From Gracilaria caudata (taxonomy: Eukaryota; Rhodophyta; Florideophyceae; Gracilariales; Gracilariaceae), in NCBI GenBank assembly GCA_030374735.1, contig JASCIV010000195.1:1-32960 (forward strand): DNA of 32,960 nt, written 5' to 3'. Numbering within the stretch: the stretch's first letter is position 1; every line of letters starts with the position of its first letter. The position numbers and the translations under genes were made by a program. A model generated the notes under the pieces. The model was not told where the DNA came from, did no database searches, and was given only the letters and a program-made list of their open reading frames with translations. Shown here one piece after another: positions 27,408 to 32,960 of this stretch.

Positions 27408-29924
27408 TCAATCGATCTCGATCACCTCGCTTGGGTTGAGCCGCCTGCGCTTGACATCATCATCAACAGTTATTGCTTCGGAACCACCAACAAAACGTTG
27501 AATGTCCCGCAGCTCCTCTTGGTCCACTCGGTACTGTTTCAGCTTCTCTTTGTGAACGTAGTCCACTTTGGTGATGATCACATAGGGGTCATAGTCCCCA
27601 CCAAGCACCAAGGCAGTTGCGCAATGCTTTTCGCTGCTGTTGAACGTGCCCCAGAAATGCTTTCGAGCAAAGTTCGTCGCGTGTCTGTTGTCCACAAACG
27701 CTCGGTACTTCATTGAAGGCGCACTGCCGCGGAGAAACGCTGTGACCTCAGGATGTCTTGGCACGAAAGCGTGGGGCTGCTTATTGGTCCCGACCGGCTT
27801 AGGATATCGCAACTGCCTCGCGCGAGCCGAAGCGACCGACGCCACGTGCGCATCACCAACCTTTTTTCGCACTTGCGGAGCACGTAGTGTCTCTCGCAGT
27901 AGTTGCGCGCAATTTGTGCTGATTATCTTGCTAGATAGTTGGCCAAGCAGCTGCTCATCCCTCGGATCTGCACACAGCAGCGCGCCGAAAACGTTACCAG
28001 CATGAGATGCGGATTGTGTTGCAGTACGGGTTGTAAATGCCACAGCGAGATACTGACGAACAAGCTCAGCAATCTCAGACGGAACCCCGTGTTTGGCATC
28101 ATCTTCAGCGTAGCAGTTAAGAATGTTCACAATACACGCAGCAAGACCCGTGGGCGACATTTTAAGACACCGGGAGAGAAACTTGGCTCTGTATGGGACG
28201 CAGGACTGTAGTCTGAACAACATCTTCGCCACATTTGCTACCGCTCCTTCGTTCACGGGGCCAGCCTCGAAGACATGCATGACCGCCGTAGCAATGCTAT
28301 CAGCAGAAGCGAGCATATTGTCCAACTCCGACACTCTTACCGCGAGCGCTGCCGCATGTGTGAGCATTGTGGGGGGCGTCTTTTGCACGAGATTGACGAC
28401 TGACGGTCCAAAGTCGTTCCATCCAAACAAAGTTACCACAAAAACAAGCGCGTCCACGTGCTTTTGCGTCATGCATCCACCACGAACTGTATTTGCACCC
28501 GACTGCATGAGAGTTATGAGAGTTCGCGCGGGGTCTTTGTGCTTGATTCTGCACGCGGCGTGGAGCAGATCGGCCAAGCAAGAATATGTCTCAGAGAGAG
28601 AATCTTTGGCGTAGTCTACAGCTTCCAAAAGCGTTTGCGCCGCATCAGCTGCACCAGAGTTCACACGACGAAGTACAACTCGCAGCCCATCTTGGAAACT
28701 TTCCTCACACGCAAGGGCGAACGCTTGGCAACGGGGCAAAATGAACAGGAAGGTGCAATGATAGAAGTAATCCAACGTTGGTCCTGCGTTGCCAGTGTAG
28801 CCTTCAAATTCTTCTTTGTCCGGATCAAGACCGTCGAAAAATTCCTCTCCGTCTTTGTCATCGAACCCCAGAACAGTCATATTCACTTGCACATCATCTT
28901 CATCGATAACTTTCGTTGTGGAGATTGATGATTCTATAATGTCGTCCATTGAATAGCCGGTGCCATTTTCTTCGTCTTCATCGTCATAGTATCCGCGACG
29001 ATACCGAGTGTGATGATCAGGGGCTTCTGCAATACCGCGGTCGTGTTTCTCCACAAGTGCCAAGAATAGATCAAACTTCGCTGATTGACGTAGTATGGAC
29101 ACGCGCGCGGCATCGTTTCCTTTGAGTTTCTTAAACGAAATGTTCCTCTCCGTGTACTTGTGCTCCAGCATATAGGTGAACTTGTCCGGCTCTCCATTCT
29201 GTTGCCACTGCTCAGCAACACCAACGAGTTTGTCCAACACAGCATCGTGCCGCACCAGCTCTCTGCCCGGCGTGCGACCGTCGCCGCGTATAAGATTGTA
29301 CAAAAGCACGAGACGATTTCCGCCTTTAACCTCGGTCAACTCGTGTTGGCAGTCGGCGAAAAACGCAGTGGCAAAGAAGTACACAGCACTTCCTTCAGCG
29401 TGATCGAACACCTTGCGCTCGTGGCGATGCGACACAATCAACGCAGCGGAGGTGAAAGACGAGGGCAACTGCACGACAAGGGAGGCAAACATTCCGGGGG
29501 CCTTCTCAGTGTCCTGGTGCGGTTTGAAGAAATCACCCGGTTGATACAACACCAGTTTGTACAGCTCCGCTGACACCACTGCGCCGGGCACGCCCAACTC
29601 GGAGCCCATGCGCTGCGCGAGTTGCTGGATGGCGGTGTTCCATGCCTGCCCAAGCGAGATGGACGACGTGCAGATCTCGCGACTGGAGCGGACGGACGTA
29701 TCTACGACGGTGTCCGCGCCGCGACCGAACGGCGACTGCACGGATACGGCGCGCAGAGCGTTGGCCTGCGACTGCTGAAGCGGCAGCGCGATGGCGCCCA
29801 CATCGGTGACGCTGAGCGCGGGCAGGGGCAGCGTGTGCGCGGCGCCACCGACGGCGAAGGTGGTGGTGGCGGTCACGTTGTCCAGAGCGTTGCACAGCTT
29901 GGTGAGGAACGGCTGCGAAGCCAT
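27408..29924 (-). CDS. 2-oxoglutarate/Fe(II) dioxygenase-domain protein, large
   Basis: An intact 838-residue protein. ATG 29924 (MASQPFLTKLCNALDNV) is preferred; a longer in-frame extension to 30050 is Arg-rich. The N-terminal third is a prolyl-4-hydroxylase-like double-stranded beta helix: ELYKLVLYQPGDFFKPHQDTEK (Fe ligands His136, Asp138), MFASLVVQLPS, then FFADCQHELTEVKGGNRLVLLYNL (Fe ligand His194, 2-oxoglutarate Arg204). All four key residues are present, so it is likely active. An acidic insert (YYDDEDEENG, FDDKDGEEFFDG) precedes YTGNAGPTLDYFYHCTFLFILPR. The last half is helical with an HPEVTAFLRG and KYRAFVDNRH.ATNFARKHF end. Substrate unknown; probably nuclear or cytosolic, as no signal peptide is seen. 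It is the largest intact gene in the window. Confidence 0.88.
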   Translation of the reverse strand: MASQPFLTKLCNALDNVTATTTFAVGGAAHTLPLPALSVTDVGAIALPLQQSQANALRAVSVQSPFGRGADTVVDTSVRSSREICTSSISLGQAWNTAIQQLAQRMGSELGVPGAVVSAELYKLVLYQPGDFFKPHQDTEKAPGMFASLVVQLPSSFTSAALIVSHRHERKVFDHAEGSAVYFFATAFFADCQHELTEVKGGNRLVLLYNLIRGDGRTPGRELVRHDAVLDKLVGVAEQWQQNGEPDKFTYMLEHKYTERNISFKKLKGNDAARVSILRQSAKFDLFLALVEKHDRGIAEAPDHHTRYRRGYYDDEDEENGTGYSMDDIIESSISTTKVIDEDDVQVNMTVLGFDDKDGEEFFDGLDPDKEEFEGYTGNAGPTLDYFYHCTFLFILPRCQAFALACEESFQDGLRVVLRRVNSGAADAAQTLLEAVDYAKDSLSETYSCLADLLHAACRIKHKDPARTLITLMQSGANTVRGGCMTQKHVDALVFVVTLFGWNDFGPSVVNLVQKTPPTMLTHAAALAVRVSELDNMLASADSIATAVMHVFEAGPVNEGAVANVAKMLFRLQSCVPYRAKFLSRCLKMSPTGLAACIVNILNCYAEDDAKHGVPSEIAELVRQYLAVAFTTRTATQSASHAGNVFGALLCADPRDEQLLGQLSSKIISTNCAQLLRETLRAPQVRKKVGDAHVASVASARARQLRYPKPVGTNKQPHAFVPRHPEVTAFLRGSAPSMKYRAFVDNRHATNFARKHFWGTFNSSEKHCATALVLGGDYDPYVIITKVDYVHKEKLKQYRVDQEELRDIQRFVGGSEAITVDDDVKRRRLNPSEVIEID

Positions 29925-30944
29925 GTGTGCGCGCACGGCTTTCCGGTGTATCGTGCAACGATGACGTAAGCGCACTCGACTGGGCGTTCGTGACGCCGGG
30001 CCGCACGTGAAGGCGCCGACAGATCCGTCACTCGCGAACTGGTGGCCCACGCCACGACGCTGCGCTCAAATATCTTTGCGGATATGCTGTAAGCCGCTAT
30101 TTTAGTGGTAAACGCTGTAATGCAGAAGTCTAAACGAGTTTACAGCATTGGGCGCATTTCGAGAGCCGTCACAATTTATATTGGTCGGAGTACAAAGAAG
30201 GTCATGAAAGTGTACGGCTGTTCTCAACAATCATCACGCCCTTGCTCTCGCTTCCTACGGAAACGAAAATTCGCTTTTGAACTTGTCTAGGAGGTTTCAA
30301 GGTCTTTGTCCCGCGGTCAAGGTCAGAGACGCCAAAACGAGTTCTTGGGCCAAAGTCACTGTCTGTGGGAACACAGGATAATGTTACCTCATTGATGATG
30401 GCCTTGATATATCTTTTTTGAGCTCTGACATTGCAATAGCGATACGTTTCTCTCGATAGTATCGATATGCGTGACAGAACCTCGCGTTTAGAGTATGTTT
30501 TTTGAATAAATGGCATTGATGAAATAATTAGTGCTATGTCTTCATATTTGTTAGCGTTTGAATATGTGCGTTTGCGAGTCAATGTACAGTAATCAAAGAT
30601 GGGATTTCTAATAGTATCCTGGTCCGAGATTTGACCTCAATAGGGTGTTGCGGTCAACTCTCAGTCCAAAAAGCAAATAGATGACAAAGGCAAAACAATT
30701 CTCTTAGAATGTCATCTCTTCCGTCGAGTAGATGCTACTACGTCTTTTAACACAGTGTGATTCTTTTCTTATCTCACTGCCGTACAAACAACTATCAAGA
30801 CCTTTTCGAACCGGAAGAATCAGATTTTGACTATCCCATCGCATCCGGGATGGATCCCATTTGCTTTGAAGAATATTTTGAAGTCAAAATTACTTGCAAC
30901 AAAAATAGAACAATGTTCGCCCCCCGAACTTGTGCAGCTCCTTA
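29925..30944. other. Spacer, no convincing gene
   Basis: It begins with the GC-rich 5' region of the dioxygenase gene and becomes AT-rich after 30060. A plus frame at 30757-30996 (CRTNNYQDLFEPEESDFDYP, then MDPICFEEYFEVKITC) looks mildly protein-like, but it has no upstream ATG and no domain, so it is not called. Confidence 0.4.
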
Positions 30945-31097
30945 TCATTCCCAACAACGTAACTGTTTCTTAGTCCGAATAGACGAAACCCAGTGATCAG
31001 AAGTTGAAACATTTGCTGGCTGAGGCAGCATAGGTGATGCCAATAGTGCCTCTGCGTTGCACAACGCCACTAAAACAGCCATAGAATAGACAAACAT
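30945..31097 (-). CDS. Short signal-peptide ORF, possible first exon
   Basis: ATG 31097 gives 50 residues: MFVYSMAVLVALCNAEALLA is a convincing signal peptide, followed by SPMLPQPANVSTSDHW and a stop at 30945. It could be a small secreted peptide, the first exon of a gene whose rest is not recognised, or chance. No neighbour supports it. Confidence 0.25.
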   Translation of the reverse strand: MFVYSMAVLVALCNAEALLASPMLPQPANVSTSDHWVSSIRTKKQLRCWE

Positions 31098-32960
31098 TGT
31101 GAGATGTATGATTTGCGTTGGAGAAGCCACCGTATTTGGAGCCAAAGGAATCGGCTGGAAGCTTAAACTAGATATTGAAAGAATAATCTTCTTGGATTTT
31201 ACAAGAAGAGTGGGATGCTATTTTAAGAAAAAGGGTTATAATTATGTCTAACATTTAGGAAGGTGTAGAATCACAGTTTCAGGAGAGAATTTGAGACTTA
31301 AGACTAACTATAGCAATTGAAACGTACATAAGAGCGAAACGTTGTCTGCATTCCGATTCAGAGTAGCGACAAGGACACATATGATAAATATGAAATTTGT
31401 TTTAAAACTTCTCTGCCGTGCTCTTCTAACTTTGTCCATTTACGGACAACAGAACAAATTTGTAACACGACCTGGATAGAAAACGAATCCAAATTGAACA
31501 AACCAACAAAACTTGACATATCAGATGGTCCGGCTTTTGCACAAAACAGTATCATATATCCAAATGCTGGGAAATGCCGTAAATAGCTTCTCAAATGCGT
31601 GAAAATAAACAAACCAAATGCTCTTTACTCTGGCTGCAATGAAACGCCTGAATTTTAGCGCGCCCAGCGCATCAGTGGCGCTCGATGATCGTGTGGGCTG
31701 TGTATTCGTCCTAGATATTCACCATCGATACTCTACGCGCGCAGATTATGGGTCAACAAAGCTCGGTAGTGCGAAGGTTGTGAAAAGGCAGCGGCGGAGA
31801 AATTAATAGTGTTCTAAGGAAAGAGGAAGATATTTTATCGTGCCGGGCCGATGGTGACGCTCACAGCCGTTGATAAGTGATATGTCGATATTGGTTCATT
31901 GGTGACATACGTAATATTTTGAAATCAAACTGTACCCAAGTATTGTTATTGTGATCATAATCTCTTCAGGAAGGAAAAATGCGGATCATTTCTGTTATTG
32001 CATCGCATTTGCGCGATCAGTCAGGACTTCAAAAACCCGACACTGTGCGTCTACCAAAAATCAATTAATTTTCAAATAGCAAACCGAACAAAATTAAATT
32101 TGTTGCCAACAATGTTGGAAACCCTTTTGTATGGAGCACCTTTTTGCTCAAATACAAAATCTGTTTTGGGTTTTTCGGAGACGCCCACTGTCCCAATCTC
32201 AGTCGTGCTGCTTGCTCTTCGTCAGTGGCTTCCTCCGCATTCCACAGCAAAGAAGAGATCGCTCATTCTCCTCTGTAGTCAAGAGCCAATCCGTCAGTTG
32301 CCCGTCAGTTGTCGTGAGCGTAATCCGTATCATCTCGTTCCTAGAAGTTTTGTTTTCACCCAGCCCACCCACCCTGCATTGCTTGGGGGTTGCTAATTGC
32401 TGAATGAGACGCGCTCTCTTGCGCTTTCTATCAGCTGAGGCACTAGTTCTTTTTACCCTCTGCTGTTTCAGAGTCTCTCTCGATGTAGTGAAAAGACGCC
32501 TGGAACAGTAACACTACCCAAATCTTTGCAATAAACACATGTTTCTCGCATTGTACACTACCTGCCCTGGCACTATCTCTAGCAAAGCGACTGATAACAG
32601 TTTCTAAGAAACGCCGTAGGGTAGCCGCTGCTGTGAATGTCATAGGCAGCGGCAGTGAGCGCCGATGGCACTCGCATGGGGTGCTACGATGAGGCCAAAC
32701 GAGAGCTGTAGTGGTGGAAGGGTGGCGCCAAAGCGTGGCAGCGCGCTGCCGCTTCGCTCGCGCTCACGTGGTCACCCACGCCGCGGTATACAAAATCAGC
32801 TGGGGTGAGCGACCGAGCCCAGGACGGCTCTTGCGTGGTGCTCGGCACCCGCGACTGCAGAGAGAGAATATTTGAACGGCGGCGACCTCACTGCTTCGCT
32901 TGTGTTACAAGTACGAGAGCGATTCTGTTTACGCAGTTGGAGCCCCAACTACGGAACGGA
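31098..32960. other. Gene-poor right end
   Basis: It is AT-rich to about 32400 with only short frames, the longest (31998-32396, +) without motifs. From 32640 it becomes GC-rich with CpG, like the promoter and 5' UTR of a gene beyond the edge. One plus frame opens at 32808 and is unbroken to the edge (SAPATAEREYLNGGDLTA), but it has no ATG. The last bases contain a short hairpin, GTTGG-AGCC-CCAAC. Confidence 0.4.

Noticed and set aside
1..32960. CRISPR array, bacterial operon, or tRNA/rRNA genes
   Set aside because: No regularly spaced repeats, no operon-like spacing or ribosome-binding sites, and no recognisable tRNA or rRNA core sequences were found by eye.

Overview
The window is nuclear DNA of a eukaryote. 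The evidence is a GT-AG intron of 69 nt in a mitochondrial carrier gene, secretory signal peptides, a glutathione transferase, an N-myristoylation motif and long AT-rich or repeat-bearing spacers. All three standard stop codons are used. The mix of mostly intronless genes, a DUF6818 protein, a DUF2207-like secreted protein and Cys-rich secreted proteins suggests a florideophyte red alga (Chondrus- or Gracilaria-like). That placement is an inference from protein style and was not tested by a search.

Layout. 1-513 (-): an open frame running off the left edge. 514-1337: GC-rich spacer with a 44-bp tandem repeat. 1338-1601 (+): possible N-terminal piece of TFIIE-beta. 1607-2562 (-): frame-broken DUF6818 protein. 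3063-3987 (+): mitochondrial carrier with one intron and one frame break. 4715-5101 (-) and 5729-7324 (+): a head-to-head pair, an acylated ubiquitin-fold protein and a DUF72 protein with a long tail carrying two PIP-box-like motifs. 8571-10384 (-): unknown Pro/His-rich protein with two frame lesions. 10836-11723 and 15578-15960: two copies of one dispersed repeat, the first split by 524 bp that hold a 29-bp palindrome and coding-like sequence. 11995-12636 (+): sigma-like GST. 13482-14952 (-): polytopic membrane protein. 16033-17087 (-): probable beta-propeller-like protein.

From 17.8 to 24.7 kb lies a run of secretory-pathway genes: a secreted metallophosphoesterase-like protein, a possible small two-exon gene, a membrane protein with a large lumenal or extracellular domain, a Cys-rich secreted protein and a DUF2207-like protein. 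Then come an AT-rich island rich in TTGCAATA-type words (25190-25797), the broken 3' part of a Gln/Pro/His-rich gene, and a large intact 2OG-Fe(II) oxygenase (27408-29924, -). The last 3 kb have no convincing gene.

Several otherwise convincing genes are broken by a single-base shift, often at a homopolymer. This could mean sequencing or assembly errors, or recent gene decay. No complete new multi-gene system is evident. The most original leads are the DUF72/PIP-like protein with its ubiquitin-fold neighbour, the ligand-poor phosphoesterase, and the split repeat.
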